Assembly (NCBI RefSeq): GCF_000981505.1
Contig: NZ_LN827929.1
Coordinates: 744,001-808,000, forward strand
DNA: 64,000 nucleotides
Source: Candidatus Methylopumilus planktonicus
GTDB taxonomy: Bacteria > Pseudomonadota > Gammaproteobacteria > Burkholderiales > Methylophilaceae
Reading direction: 5' to 3'
This document shows positions 29,449 to 40,022 of this stretch, in pieces. Made by a program: the position numbers and the translations under genes. Position 1 is the first letter of the stretch; each line of letters starts with the position of its first letter. The notes beneath the pieces were generated by a model that had not been told where the DNA came from, ran no database searches, and saw nothing but the letters and a program-made list of their open reading frames with translations.

Positions 29449-30729
29449 TTATTTTTTTCCTGAAACTTGTTTCTTTTCTGAGAATAAGAGTATAGGTTTG
29501 CTTGATTGTTCAATCACACCATCATCAATGACAACCTTTTCGAGATTCTTAATGGAGGGTAATTCGTACATGGTATCTAATAAAACATGCTCCATAATTG
29601 AGCGAAGACCCCGCGCGCCCGTCTTTCTTTCTAACGCTTTTTTGGCGATTAACCTTAGTGCTGAAGTTCTAAATTCTAGCGATACGTGTTCCATAGCGAA
29701 AAGTTTAATGTACTGTTTGGTTAAGGCATTTCTCGGCTCAGTAAGAATCTGCACTAGAGCATCTTCACTTAAAGATTCAAGAGTTGCAACAACAGGAAGC
29801 CTTCCTATAAATTCAGGAATTAAACCAAATTTTATTAAATCTTCTGGTTCGACATCTTTAATGACATCGCCGATCACTTTAGCATCTGCTTTGCTATTTA
29901 CTTGAGCCCCAAAACCAATGCCGCCTTTTTCAGACCTTTGTTTAATAATTTTTTCTAGCCCATCAAAAGCACCGCCACAAATAAATAGAATATTTGTAGT
30001 GTCAAGCTGAACAAATTCTTGATTTGGATGTTTGCGGCCACCCTGAGGCGGAACTGAAGCGACAGTACCTTCGATAAGTTTTAAAAGCGCTTGCTGGACA
30101 CCCTCTCCTGAAACGTCTCTTGTGATTGAAGGGTTTTCAGATTTTCTTGAAATCTTATCGACTTCATCAATATATACAATTCCCCTTTGAGCTTTTTCAA
30201 TATCGTAATCACATTTTTGTAATAATTTTTGCATGATGTTTTCAACATCTTCGCCAACATAACCAGCTTCAGTAAGCGTTGTAGCATCTGCCATCACAAA
30301 AGGAACATCAAGTAATTTTGCGAGCGTTTGTGCTAAAAGTGTTTTACCAGAGCCCGTGGGACCAATAAGAAGAATATTACTTTTTGAAATTTCAACATCT
30401 TTGTGTTCAATATCTATCTCAGAATTACTATCTCTAAGTCTTTTGTAATGATTGTAAACAGCCACAGCTAAAGTTCTTTTAGCGCTTGTTTGTCCTATGA
30501 CATGCTCATCAAGTTGATCACAAATTTCTTTAGGAGTGGGGAGCTGATCGTGGTCTTTAGCTTCTTTCGAAGGGCTCTTAACTTCTTCTTTAATAATGTC
30601 ATTGCATAAATCAACACACTCATCACAGATGAATACTGAAGGGCCTGCAATTAGTTTTTTTACTTCGTGCTGACTTTTGCCGCAGAATGAGCAATAGAGT
30701 AATTTTTCGTTATCGCTTTTAGTGGCCAT
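29449..30729 (-). CDS. clpX: ATP-dependent Clp protease ATP-binding subunit ClpX
   Basis: The AAA+ unfoldase that feeds substrates into ClpP. Residues ~10-45 form the C4 zinc-binding domain ([13 protein letters not shown] and ICDECVDLC) for adaptor and substrate recognition. Walker A is [17 protein letters not shown], the Walker B region [13 protein letters not shown], and the pore loop GYVGEDVE. A ClpP-docking IGF loop is present as [10 protein letters not shown]. The 426-residue length is normal. It lies 12 bp downstream of clpP. Confidence 0.98.
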   Translation of the reverse strand: MATKSDNEKLLYCSFCGKSQHEVKKLIAGPSVFICDECVDLCNDIIKEEVKSPSKEAKDHDQLPTPKEICDQLDEHVIGQTSAKRTLAVAVYNHYKRLRDSNSEIDIEHKDVEISKSNILLIGPTGSGKTLLAQTLAKLLDVPFVMADATTLTEAGYVGEDVENIMQKLLQKCDYDIEKAQRGIVYIDEVDKISRKSENPSITRDVSGEGVQQALLKLIEGTVASVPPQGGRKHPNQEFVQLDTTNILFICGGAFDGLEKIIKQRSEKGGIGFGAQVNSKADAKVIGDVIKDVEPEDLIKFGLIPEFIGRLPVVATLESLSEDALVQILTEPRNALTKQYIKLFAMEHVSLEFRTSALRLIAKKALERKTGARGLRSIMEHVLLDTMYELPSIKNLEKVVIDDGVIEQSSKPILLFSEKKQVSGKK

Positions 30730-30741
30730 AAATAGATAGGA

Positions 30742-31359
30742 TCAAATGACTTGGGATCTCTTCGAAATAACTTGGTCTACCATACCATAATCTACAGATT
30801 GCTCGGCGCTTAAGAAGTTATCTCTATCAGTATCAGCAGCAATTTTTTTAAGTGTTTGGCCAGTATGGGTTGCTAAGATTTGATTTAGCTTTTCTTTTAA
30901 AAATAAAATTTCTTTTGCGTGAATTTCTATGTCTGATGCTTGCCCTTGGAATCCACCTAAAGGCTGATGAATCATTACGCGAGAATTGGGTAAGCAGAAA
31001 CGTTTTCCTTTTTCCCCGGCCGCAAGTAATAGCGCTCCCATGCTGGCGGCTTGTCCGATACATAAAGTGCTTACGTCAGGCTTGATAAATTGCATTGTGT
31101 CATAAATAGCCATCCCAGCGGTGACAGAGCCGCCTGGTGAATTGATATATAAAGAGATGTCTTTATCAGGATTATCTGCTTCGAGAAAAAGTAACTGGGC
31201 AACAATAACATTTGCTGTCATATCATCTACTGGCCCTACTAGAAAAATAACACGCTCTCTTAAGAGTCGCGAATATATATCGTAAGCCCGCTCACCTCGG
31301 CCGCTTTGCTCAATGACCATAGGCACATAGCCTAAATTATTTGGGGATGTATAAGCCAT
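30742..31359 (-). CDS. clpP: ATP-dependent Clp protease proteolytic subunit
   Basis: The serine peptidase that forms a 14-subunit barrel with ClpX. The catalytic serine lies in [16 protein letters not shown], the histidine in [16 protein letters not shown], and the aspartate in [18 protein letters not shown]. The N-terminal propeptide is short. The 205-residue length is normal. It begins 2 bp after the tig stop. Confidence 0.98.
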   Translation of the reverse strand: MAYTSPNNLGYVPMVIEQSGRGERAYDIYSRLLRERVIFLVGPVDDMTANVIVAQLLFLEADNPDKDISLYINSPGGSVTAGMAIYDTMQFIKPDVSTLCIGQAASMGALLLAAGEKGKRFCLPNSRVMIHQPLGGFQGQASDIEIHAKEILFLKEKLNQILATHTGQTLKKIAADTDRDNFLSAEQSVDYGMVDQVISKRSQVI

Positions 31360-31361
31360 GA

Positions 31362-32675
31362 TTAAGCTGGAGCTGGCCCCGTCATAAGCTCATCGAATGT
31401 TGTTTTTTTGTTCTGCACTTTACATTGCGTGATAAACCATTCAACAACATTGACTTCAGTTGCAAGTGCTGTTGGCTCTTCAAGTCTTGAAGGTTCAGCA
31501 TAAAACCATTGAACAGCTTCTTCTGTATCATCAAAATTAAGTGCAAACTCATTGACCATAGCTTTAATTTGATCTGCAGATGCGCGCAAATTATTTTTAA
31601 CAACAATTTCAGCGAGAACTAGCCTGAGCTTGCATGTTTTTTTTGCTTGCTCTTCAAACATTGAAGGATCTAGCTTAAATTGTTTTAAATCAGCACCACG
31701 CTGTTTTAAATTAGCGTAAGTGGATTGAGCCATGCGATTGATTTCAAGATTAATCAGTGCTTTAGGTAAGTCTGCATTACAGACCTCTAATAACTGAGTG
31801 AAAACCTGTTCTTTTAATTTAATTTTTACTCTTTTATCAAGTTCTTGCTCTAGGCTTTGTTTAATTTCATCACGCATTTGATCTACATTGCCATCAAGAA
31901 CACCAAGAGATTGAGCAAACTGAGAATTAACTTCAGGAAGCTTAGGTTTTGCAACTACAATAAAATTCACATTATATTGAACTGTTTTTCCTGCTAATTC
32001 TTTAGGGTTATGCGTTTCTGGGTAATTCACTTCAAATGTTTTGGACTCACCTGCTTTTTCACCTACAAGATGGTCATCAAAAATCGCAAAGCGAGAGTCA
32101 TCACCTAAGATAATCTGAATCGGTTTATCGCCTGTCGTTTCAACTTGTTTGTCATTTATAAAGGAGGTTAAAGTTAAAGTAAGTCGATCGCCTTTAGCGG
32201 AAGCTTCTTTAGACTCTATAAATTGGGATCTTTGTTTAAGAAGGACATCGATAGTTTTGTTAACATCTTTATCGGTAATTTGAGCTTCAGGCTTATCAAT
32301 TGAGATAGCTTTAAAGTCACCTAAAGTAACTTCAGGGAATACCTCGAATGTCGCTGTATATTCAAAATCTTCTTTGACTTGATTAAGAGGTTTATGTTGA
32401 ATATTAGGCATGCCAACAACGCGTAGTTTATTTTCTTCAATGGCTTGGCCGAATGAAGTCTCAATAGCTTCAGCAAAGACTTCTTCTTTGACTTGCGGGC
32501 CATATTGCTGCTCAATCATCTTTAAAGGTGCTTTACCGGGCCTAAAACCAGGCACTTTTGCTGTTCGAGTTAAGCGTTGAAAACGACTCGACATTTCTTG
32601 TTGAAGAGGTTCGACAGGCACCTTAACGGTTATACGTCTTTCTAAATTACTTAATGTTTCAACTGCTGTAGCCAT
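31362..32675 (-). CDS. tig: Trigger factor
   Basis: The ribosome-bound chaperone that meets nascent chains. The ribosome-binding signature is [22 protein letters not shown] near residue 36-58. A PPIase (FKBP-like) domain lies at ~155-240 ([32 protein letters not shown]), followed by the helical C-terminal arms. The 437-residue length fits. It is the first gene of tig-clpP-clpX-lon and starts 29 bp downstream of tRNA-Leu on the same strand, so the tRNA may be cut from the same primary transcript. Confidence 0.96.
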   Translation of the reverse strand: MATAVETLSNLERRITVKVPVEPLQQEMSSRFQRLTRTAKVPGFRPGKAPLKMIEQQYGPQVKEEVFAEAIETSFGQAIEENKLRVVGMPNIQHKPLNQVKEDFEYTATFEVFPEVTLGDFKAISIDKPEAQITDKDVNKTIDVLLKQRSQFIESKEASAKGDRLTLTLTSFINDKQVETTGDKPIQIILGDDSRFAIFDDHLVGEKAGESKTFEVNYPETHNPKELAGKTVQYNVNFIVVAKPKLPEVNSQFAQSLGVLDGNVDQMRDEIKQSLEQELDKRVKIKLKEQVFTQLLEVCNADLPKALINLEINRMAQSTYANLKQRGADLKQFKLDPSMFEEQAKKTCKLRLVLAEIVVKNNLRASADQIKAMVNEFALNFDDTEEAVQWFYAEPSRLEEPTALATEVNVVEWFITQCKVQNKKTTFDELMTGPAPA

Positions 32676-32703
32676 ACTTAAAATTCCCTAAAATTCATAT
32701 CTG

Positions 32704-32788
32704 TGGTGCGAAAGGAGAGACTCGAACTCTCACGCCTTGCGGCGCTGGAACCTAAATCCAGTGCGTCTACCAATTCCGCCACTCTCGC
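32704..32788 (-). tRNA. tRNA-Leu (TAG)
   Basis: An 85-nt class II tRNA on the minus strand. The acceptor arm is GCGAGAG paired with CTTTCGC (one G-T), with encoded CCA. The anticodon loop TTTAGGT gives TAG, reading CUN leucine codons. The long variable arm (GCGCCGCAAGGCG) is clear. Confidence 0.97.
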
Positions 32789-32954
32789 GATGATTAAAAA
32801 AGTTATATATAACAAAAATTTAGCTCTATTTTATAACAATTTAGTCTTTATCTAAAAGGAATAATTCAATGAATCAATGAAATACGTAGATATTTTGATT
32901 TAAGATGTCATAAATTATTAGAAACTATTACGCTACAAACCTAAAAGATTCAAA

Positions 32955-34382
32955 TTGAAAACTCGAGCCCTTATATTGCAATTTTTCCCTAGCCTATTTT
33001 TTGTATGTTTTGTTGCGATTAGTCTATCGGGCTGCAATTTTAACAGTTACGAGACTAAACCTATTGCTAATCAAGAAGTTATTGAAAAAATCACTACAAA
33101 AGACCCTGAAGATCCAAAATTTAAAGAGTTTTTAAGAGTTCAAGGGTTTAAAGAAGATAACCTTTCAATTAAAGAATGGGGACTTAGAGAGCTTATGCTT
33201 TGCGCACTTTTTTTTAACCCAAGAATTGAAATTGCAAAGAAAGAATGGGATGTTGCCAAAATTCAAGAAATAATCGCCCCAATTAAAGCACCCTCTTCTA
33301 TAGGCTTTGAGGGTGGCAGACAAACCACAGGGGTCAAAGAAAGCTCAAGAGATGCTTTTGGCCTCACTTTAATCACATTATTTGAAACAGCCGACAAGGC
33401 TAAAATTAGAGAAGAGAAAGCAAGAAATCAGTCATTGATCAAACGGCTAGAACTAAGAAAGCTAGCATGGGATATTAAATCAGATCTCACTTTAAATTTT
33501 ATTCGCTACCATCAACACCTCCTCAATCTTCAAATAGTAAGGAGTGAAATAAAACTGCAAAGTGAAATTTTAAATATGCTAAAAAAAAGAAAGTCGCTTG
33601 GGCTAAGTTCATCAATCGATAGTAATTTTAATCAAATTGAACTGAATAAAAATATACAAAAGTTAAATGAGGAGCAATACCAACTTAATGATACAAAATC
33701 AAAATTAGCCTCAATCTTAGGCATTTCAGCAGAAAAATTTAATACGATGCGAGTTGCCAATATAAATTTTGATCAAAATATTGAGGGCTTTAGCAAAATA
33801 CTTGATGATGAAACAAAACAACAGGATATTATCAATCTTGGCCTGTTTAATCGTATTGATTTAAGAATAGCCTTAGCAAAATATGCGGTTTCAGAATCGC
33901 AACTCAAATTAAATATTGCAAATCAATATCCTGATATTAGATTTTCGCCTGCCTATATTTTTGATTACGGATCCAGCAAATGGCTTCTCGGCATAACTTC
34001 AATAATTCCAACAGTCGAAAAAAATAAAAACCTCGTTGAAGAAGCAAAAAAACTAAGAGATATTGAAAACCTACAAGTGGAAAGAATCCAAACGTCAATC
34101 GTCAATGAATTAGCAAAACTAAGAGATAATTATATAAATGCTAAAGATATGGTTAGGAAAGATACTGAAGACCTATCAGCAGCAAATGAGCTGGAAAATT
34201 CAATTGAAAGTAAATTTAATCAAGGTGAAATTGATCGAATTGAATTAACCCAGCAAAAATTAATAACTATGCAATACAAACGAAGATTTTATACAAATAA
34301 AATTACATTAATGAAAATAGGTTTTGACTTTGAAGCGCTTTTACAAGAACCCCTAAACAACAAGAAAAATAATGAAAAATAA
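32955..34382 (+). CDS. TolC/CusC-family outer-membrane efflux lipoprotein
   Basis: The outer-membrane channel of a tripartite efflux system. The start is TTG: no in-frame ATG precedes the signal peptide, and reading from TTG gives a proper lipoprotein signal whose lipobox is SLSGC (residues ~23-27). The body is alpha-helical with the duplicated OEP repeats; coiled-coil stretches surround SEIKLQSEILNMLKKRKSLG and the late ESKFNQGEIDRIELTQQKL, which matches the OEP family's second repeat. The adaptor gene overlaps its 3' end by 11 bp. The neighbouring pump is of the heavy-metal type, so CusC/CzcC is the nearest named role. Sequence similarity by eye is modest. Confidence 0.8.
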   Translation: MKTRALILQFFPSLFFVCFVAISLSGCNFNSYETKPIANQEVIEKITTKDPEDPKFKEFLRVQGFKEDNLSIKEWGLRELMLCALFFNPRIEIAKKEWDVAKIQEIIAPIKAPSSIGFEGGRQTTGVKESSRDAFGLTLITLFETADKAKIREEKARNQSLIKRLELRKLAWDIKSDLTLNFIRYHQHLLNLQIVRSEIKLQSEILNMLKKRKSLGLSSSIDSNFNQIELNKNIQKLNEEQYQLNDTKSKLASILGISAEKFNTMRVANINFDQNIEGFSKILDDETKQQDIINLGLFNRIDLRIALAKYAVSESQLKLNIANQYPDIRFSPAYIFDYGSSKWLLGITSIIPTVEKNKNLVEEAKKLRDIENLQVERIQTSIVNELAKLRDNYINAKDMVRKDTEDLSAANELENSIESKFNQGEIDRIELTQQKLITMQYKRRFYTNKITLMKIGFDFEALLQEPLNNKKNNEK

Positions 34383-35445
34383 ACTGAATACTTTTCTTGT
34401 TATCCAAGTAATACTAATTTTAATTCTAGTATGGCTACTAACTTATTTCGGTCGAGATGAATTTAATAACATAAAACCGAATACAGATAATTCAAAAAAT
34501 GCACAAAGTTTATTAAAGACAGCTAATGGAGTGAGCTATATAACTCTTAGTTCTGAAATACAGTCTAATAGCGGAATAAAGATCCAACCTGTCCAATCTT
34601 CAACTTATATAAAGAACCTTACAAATTATGCAACTGTGCTTAGTATTGACTTATTGATTGAACAAAAAAATAGATTTAATGAAATTAAAAATCAAATAAG
34701 CCTCTTATCGAATGAATTAGATAGGGATAAAAAAAATTACGAAAGATTTAAAGCGCTTAACGATGACAATAAAAATATATCAGATAAAGCATTACAAGAA
34801 ATGAAAGTTAATTTTGACAATACAAAAATAAAATTACAGGCTACTCAAGAACTTATAACTGGAATTAAGCAAAATATCAGGGCTCAATGGGGTGAAATAA
34901 TATTATCTATGATTGATGTTGGCGCAAGAAAAGAATTATTTGATTTTCTCGTTCAAGGAAAAGCGCGGATTGTAAAGGTAACATTATCTGAGAATGCTAA
35001 TGATCAACCTCCAAAAAATATTAGCTTAGCTTTAATCGACAATCTAAATGAAAAATTTTTAGCAAACTATCTAGCAGAATCACCCACTTTAGATAAATCG
35101 ATTAAGGGAAAAACTTACTTTTATATTGTTTACAGTAATCAATTAAGAATTGATTCAAAAGTAATTGCTAGTCAAGTGCAAGATAGTTTATCTTCTGATT
35201 CTGGAAAGTATTTAGCAATTCCAAAAGAAGCAGTAGTTTGGAACTCTGGACAAGCATGGGTTTATTTGCAATCAAGTGAAAATAAATTTTTCCGTAAATC
35301 TATTGAAACCAATACTGAAAGTCCGAATGGTTGGATTGTTGAAGAAAATCATATCAAAGAAAACGACCTAATCGTAATTAATGGCGCTCAACTCTTGCTC
35401 TCAGAAGAATTTAAATATCAAATAAAAAATGAAAACAATGACTAA
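34372..35445 (+). CDS. RND efflux periplasmic adaptor (membrane fusion protein), divergent
   Basis: A 357-residue periplasmic protein with one N-terminal membrane anchor (FLVIQVILILILVWLLTYF). A coiled-coil hairpin lies around residues ~95-165 (NRFNEIKNQISLLSNELDRD), and the C-terminal membrane-proximal part has LAIPKEAVVWNSGQAWVYLQ and LIVINGAQLLLSEEF, which resembles CzcB/CusB-type adaptors. Family motifs in the lipoyl half are weak, so I call it an adaptor mostly from position and architecture: it sits between the OEP lipoprotein and the RND pump and overlaps the former. Confidence 0.75.
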   Translation: MKNKLNTFLVIQVILILILVWLLTYFGRDEFNNIKPNTDNSKNAQSLLKTANGVSYITLSSEIQSNSGIKIQPVQSSTYIKNLTNYATVLSIDLLIEQKNRFNEIKNQISLLSNELDRDKKNYERFKALNDDNKNISDKALQEMKVNFDNTKIKLQATQELITGIKQNIRAQWGEIILSMIDVGARKELFDFLVQGKARIVKVTLSENANDQPPKNISLALIDNLNEKFLANYLAESPTLDKSIKGKTYFYIVYSNQLRIDSKVIASQVQDSLSSDSGKYLAIPKEAVVWNSGQAWVYLQSSENKFFRKSIETNTESPNGWIVEENHIKENDLIVINGAQLLLSEEFKYQIKNENND

Positions 35446-35451
35446 ATTAAT

Positions 35452-38400
35452 ATGATGTCGTCTATTGTAAAGTTTTCAATAAGATATACAGGCGTCATCA
35501 TAGGCCTTGCAGTGATCGCTATCATATTTGGGCTATATCAAATTACCAGAAGTCCTTTAAATGTTTTTCCTGAATTCTCCCCCAACCAAGTAATTATTCA
35601 AACGGAATCTCCAGGTCTTTCATCTGATTTAGTAGAATCGCTTGTTACCCTTCCTATTGAGAAAAATTTAGGAGGAACTATTGGCATTGAGACAATAAGA
35701 TCTCAATCCATACCCGGGCTATCTGTCATCACTATCATTTTTGATGAGCGGACTGATATATTTAGAAATCGGCAAGTGATCTCTGAAAGACTTGCATCAA
35801 TCACAAGCATCATGCCACAAGGTATTATCCCTAAAATAACACCACTAACATCGGCAGCATCATCAGTTTTGGGTATTGGAATTACATCAAAAACAAAATC
35901 TTTAACTGAAATTAGGACAGTGACTGATCGAGTAATTATTCCTCATCTCTTGTCAATCCGAGGCGTTGCAGATGTAAATATATTTGGTGGCAAAGTGAAA
36001 CAATATCAAATTGAAATCCAGCCAGAAAAATTGATTCAATCAAATATTTCAATTGAACAAATTATTAATGCAGCTAGCAAGTCTTCGGGGGTAAGAGGGG
36101 CAGGTTTCATTGAAAATAGTAATCAAAGAATTATTGTTAATACGGAAGGCCAATCTAAATCTTTAGAAGATATTGGTAAAACACCTGTAATTACTAATAA
36201 AAATCAGATCATTTATCTTAAAGATCTAGCTGTGATCAAAGAAGGGTCAGTCCCAACAATCAGCGCAGCATCAATCAATGGTGAGGAAGGAATTTATTTA
36301 TCTGTCCAAGGCCAGTTGGGTTCTGACACTTATAAACTTACCCAGCTAATTGAGGCAGCAGTTTTAGATATGAAACCATCACTTCTTGAGCAAGACATTC
36401 AAATCAACCCCGAATTATTTAGGCCTGCAAATTTTATCGATGCTTCGATAAAGGGCGTTCGTCTTGATATATTAATTGGCTCATTGCTTGTTATTATAAT
36501 TTTATTTTTATTTTTATTTAACCTAAGAACGGCTTTTATATCGGCAACAGCAATACCACTTTCACTTCTAAGTGCAATTATTGTTTTAAGCTATTTTAAT
36601 CTTGGTTTAAATATTATGGTTTTAAGTGGTCTCGCCATTGCTCTCGGGGAAGTTGTTGATGACGCTATAATTGATTCAGAAAATATCTTTAGACGACTAA
36701 AAGAAAATCTTAAATTAGCAAATCCATTGCCTATTGCAAAGGTCGTTTATGATGCCTCAATGGAAGTAAGAAGTTCCGTTGTATATGCCACAATGATTGT
36801 TGTAACAGTTTTTCTCCCCCTTCTTTCTTTAAATGGCGTTGCTGGAAAACTTTTTGGACCGCTTGGTTTGGCTTATATTTTTTCTATATTAGCCTCACTG
36901 GTAGTCGCGCTTACAGTAACGCCGGCTTTGTCTTATCTGCTGCTTGGGAAACAAAAATTCAAATCGTCTGAATCACCAATGATGTCTTATTTAAAGGCTA
37001 GGTATATTAAGACACTTTACTTGATTGAAAAGAAATCAACGGCAATTACGTTATTTACATTTACTTTCATATTGATTGGCTTTTCTCTTGTGCCATTGTT
37101 TAAAACACAATTTATCCCTCCTCTTCATGAAGGTCATTTCATTATGCATATGACTACCCTTCCTGGAACCTCAGAAAAAGAATCATTGCGTATTGGAAAT
37201 GAAATTAGTAAAAAAATTCGTGAAATACCTGAAGTAAAATCTGTTGCTCAATGGGTAGGCAGATCACCAATGGGGGCTGATACGTTTGGGACACATTACA
37301 GTGAATTTGAAATCGAACTTAAAAATTCAGATGGGCCAACACAAGATAAGATCTTGGGACAGATTGAAAACTTAACACAAAATAATAACTATGTAGGACT
37401 TAATTTTGCTATTAACACATTCCTAACAGAGCGAATTGAAGAAACGATTTCAGGGTACTACTCCTCGGTAGTAGTAAATATTTTTGGTACAAATCTTGAT
37501 ACTATTGACCAAGATACCCAGAAAATATCATCTGCTCTAGCTTCTATTAAGGGTGCAAAAAATATCAATATAGTATCTCCTGCTGGCACACCACAAATTA
37601 CGATACATTTTTTATCTGAAAAATTGAGTCAGTGGGGCATTCAAAAGACTGATCTGCTAAATGCAATTCGAGCTGCGTTTGAAGGACTTCCAGTAGCTCA
37701 AGTATACGAGGGAAATGCAAAAGTAAATATTTCTATTATTCTAAACAAAAACTTTCGGGACGATATTACAGATATTCAAAAATTACCTATCATGGCAGCA
37801 GATGGAAAAATTGTTGAACTGGGTCAAGTTGCTTATATAGCTCAAGAAAATGGAAGATCCAAAATTCTTCATCAGGGCGGAAAGCGTATTCAAACTATTA
37901 CAGCCGATATTGGTGAAAGAGATATTAATGACTTTAATAATGATTTAAAAAGTGAGCTTAACAAGCTTAAGTTAAATCAAGGTAACTACTATGAAATCAC
38001 AGGTGAAGCCCAAGCAAATACAAAATCACAAGAAGAACTTATAGTTCATTCAGTTATAGCAGGTGCAGGCATCCTCCTGTTGCTTTATATCGCTTTTGGA
38101 AATTTAAGGAATTTATTACTTACATTATTTAATCTTCCTTTTGCATTAATTGGAGGTGTGTTTGCTGTTACCTTCAATGCGGGATGGATTTCTATCGGCT
38201 CAATTGTAGGATTTGTAACGCTTTTTGGGATTACCTTACGAAATTCAATTATGTTGATATCTCACTACCAGCATTTAATTAACATCGAAAATCGCATCTG
38301 GAATTTGGAAACTTGTATAAAAGGTGCTTCTGAAAGATTGCCTTCTATTTTGATGACCGCTATTGTAACTGCATTAGGTTTACTCCCATTAGCCCTAGGA

Positions 38401-38538
38401 AGTGGTGAACCAGGCAAAGAGATCGAAGGGCCGATGGCTAGTATTATTGTAGGTGGCCTTGTGACATCTACTATATTGAATCTTTTAATACTGCCGAGCA
38501 TTATGTTGCATTTTGGAAAATTCGAAAAAGAAGAATAA
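35452..38538 (+). CDS. RND efflux pump, heavy-metal (CzcA/CusA) type
   Basis: A 1028-residue inner-membrane proton antiporter with the RND layout: one N-terminal helix, a large periplasmic loop, six helices, a second loop and six more helices. The helix-4 segment GEVVDDAIIDSENIFRRLKE has the paired aspartates of the proton relay and the pattern typical of the HME subfamily. Other marks are SPLNVFPEFSPNQVIIQTE and LPGTSEKESLRIGNEISKK. The substrate may be a divalent or monovalent metal, but the usual metal-site methionines cannot be judged without alignment. It completes the three-gene operon and ends 1 bp from convergent pabB. Confidence 0.9.
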   Translation: MMSSIVKFSIRYTGVIIGLAVIAIIFGLYQITRSPLNVFPEFSPNQVIIQTESPGLSSDLVESLVTLPIEKNLGGTIGIETIRSQSIPGLSVITIIFDERTDIFRNRQVISERLASITSIMPQGIIPKITPLTSAASSVLGIGITSKTKSLTEIRTVTDRVIIPHLLSIRGVADVNIFGGKVKQYQIEIQPEKLIQSNISIEQIINAASKSSGVRGAGFIENSNQRIIVNTEGQSKSLEDIGKTPVITNKNQIIYLKDLAVIKEGSVPTISAASINGEEGIYLSVQGQLGSDTYKLTQLIEAAVLDMKPSLLEQDIQINPELFRPANFIDASIKGVRLDILIGSLLVIIILFLFLFNLRTAFISATAIPLSLLSAIIVLSYFNLGLNIMVLSGLAIALGEVVDDAIIDSENIFRRLKENLKLANPLPIAKVVYDASMEVRSSVVYATMIVVTVFLPLLSLNGVAGKLFGPLGLAYIFSILASLVVALTVTPALSYLLLGKQKFKSSESPMMSYLKARYIKTLYLIEKKSTAITLFTFTFILIGFSLVPLFKTQFIPPLHEGHFIMHMTTLPGTSEKESLRIGNEISKKIREIPEVKSVAQWVGRSPMGADTFGTHYSEFEIELKNSDGPTQDKILGQIENLTQNNNYVGLNFAINTFLTERIEETISGYYSSVVVNIFGTNLDTIDQDTQKISSALASIKGAKNINIVSPAGTPQITIHFLSEKLSQWGIQKTDLLNAIRAAFEGLPVAQVYEGNAKVNISIILNKNFRDDITDIQKLPIMAADGKIVELGQVAYIAQENGRSKILHQGGKRIQTITADIGERDINDFNNDLKSELNKLKLNQGNYYEITGEAQANTKSQEELIVHSVIAGAGILLLLYIAFGNLRNLLLTLFNLPFALIGGVFAVTFNAGWISIGSIVGFVTLFGITLRNSIMLISHYQHLINIENRIWNLETCIKGASERLPSILMTAIVTALGLLPLALGSGEPGKEIEGPMASIIVGGLVTSTILNLLILPSIMLHFGKFEKEE

Positions 38539-38539
38539 A

Positions 38540-39922
38540 TTACTTTTCTTTAAAAAAATCAATCCACTTTTTAATATTAGAAGCTTTGTAAGCCATTTCT
38601 TCAAATTCACTTTTTGCATCAGATTGGGCAACTATGCCACCGCCTGAATAAAAATGAATTTTATTATCTTTTTTAATCAAAGTACGAATTGCAATATTAG
38701 TATCCATTTTATGATTAAATCCGATGTAACCTATTGAGCCACAATATACATCTCGTCTATGTGGTTCTAATTCATCAATGATTTCCATCGACCTTATTTT
38801 CGGGGTTCCAGTAATTGATCCGCCAGGAAAAGAATCTTTAAGTAGCTTTGTTAAAGATGAGTCAGCTTTTAGTGTTCCTTCAACAATACTCTCCAAATGG
38901 TGCACATTGCTATACGACATCAGCTCACATAGTGCTTTAACATGAATACTTCCTGTCATACAGTTTTTACTAAGATCATTTCGCAATAAATCAACAATCA
39001 TTAAATTTTCTGCCCGATTTTTTTCGCTGCTAAGTAAACGCTCTGCATTTTTTTTATCTATTATATGATTTGAGTCTCTTGGCTCAGTGCCTTTAATTGG
39101 CCTTGTTTCAACACGACCTAGACTTGAGTGAATAAATCGCTCAGGTGATCCACATAAAATATCAAAATCTTCATAATGCAAATAAGCCATAAAAGGTGAG
39201 CGATTAATTTCCCTTAATTTTTTATATCCAGTCCAGCTATCTCCTTCACATTGAGCATAATATTTATTGGATATATTAATTTGGTAGGCATCACCTGCTT
39301 TTATGAATCCTAAAATTTTATTAACAATTCCTTCATAAGATTTATAGTCTAAGAGTGGTTCGATAGATGAATGAATTTTAAATATTTGATTTTTAGGTTT
39401 TGCATTTCTAAACTTTTCAACAATCTCTTCCAAATTATTCTCTGTATCTTTATTTTGAAAATGAGATGCAATCCATGTTTTTTTTTCTTGGTGATCTACA
39501 ATCAAGGCCCAGTCATATATACCAGCCATCATCAGAGGGATACCAATATGATCTTTATTAATCTTAATATGTGACTGTCCTAACTCATAGGAGAAGTAAC
39601 CTAAGGCACCGCCAGTGAAAGGCAATGAAGAATCCTGAACTTTAAATCGAGTGAGAATTTTTTCTAAAACATCAAAAGCATTTTCCTTGAGAGTCTCTTT
39701 TTGATTATTTTCTTCAATGCATACGGTATTTTCATCTGCAACAATTTTTATAAAGGGATCGCTTACTATTATGTCGTACCTAGATTTGTCTGAAATATTT
39801 TCATCTAAATCATTATGAATGCCACTATCTAGATAAAAAGACCATGGGTCGTTAGCAATAGCCTCAAAGTAAATGGAGCTATCTGAAAAATAAGGCAAAG
39901 AAATGAGATGTGTATTATTCAA
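38540..39922 (-). CDS. pabB: Aminodeoxychorismate synthase component I
   Basis: Converts chorismate plus ammonia to aminodeoxychorismate, towards p-aminobenzoate and folate. The 460-residue protein has the chorismate-binding core: GDAYQINISNKYYAQ, SPERFIHSSLGRVETRPIKG, AENLMIVDLLRNDLSKN, SFPGGSITGTPKIRSMEI and YCGSIGYIGFN. The N-terminal half (PFTGGALGYFSYELG) also fits PabB. TrpE is the alternative; the TRPIKG and the lack of trp neighbours favour PabB. No glutaminase (pabA) or lyase (pabC) is adjacent. Folate matters here because C1 units pass through tetrahydrofolate. Confidence 0.88.
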   Translation of the reverse strand: MNNTHLISLPYFSDSSIYFEAIANDPWSFYLDSGIHNDLDENISDKSRYDIIVSDPFIKIVADENTVCIEENNQKETLKENAFDVLEKILTRFKVQDSSLPFTGGALGYFSYELGQSHIKINKDHIGIPLMMAGIYDWALIVDHQEKKTWIASHFQNKDTENNLEEIVEKFRNAKPKNQIFKIHSSIEPLLDYKSYEGIVNKILGFIKAGDAYQINISNKYYAQCEGDSWTGYKKLREINRSPFMAYLHYEDFDILCGSPERFIHSSLGRVETRPIKGTEPRDSNHIIDKKNAERLLSSEKNRAENLMIVDLLRNDLSKNCMTGSIHVKALCELMSYSNVHHLESIVEGTLKADSSLTKLLKDSFPGGSITGTPKIRSMEIIDELEPHRRDVYCGSIGYIGFNHKMDTNIAIRTLIKKDNKIHFYSGGGIVAQSDAKSEFEEMAYKASNIKKWIDFFKEK

Positions 39923-39969
39923 CGGCTGTTGAGTTTTTAAACTTAATGATATGAAATTATATGCTGATT

Positions 39970-40006
39970 AAATAATTAAGGGCGCATAAAGCGCCCTTAA
40001 TTATTT
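39970..40006 (-). terminator. Terminator downstream of hpi
   Basis: A perfect 16-bp inverted repeat, GC-rich at the loop end (AAGGGCGC / GCGCCCTT), with a 5-base loop and A/T-rich outer arms. It lies 17 bp after the hpi stop. On the minus strand the descending arm ends in TTAATTATTT, serving as the U-rich tail. It insulates pabB from hpi transcription. Confidence 0.8.
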
Positions 40007-40022
40007 AATACCATACGAGGAT

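Noticed and set aside
29498..29905. A 135-codon plus-strand frame inside clpX
   Set aside because: It is the shadow of the conserved clpX coding sequence on the other strand.
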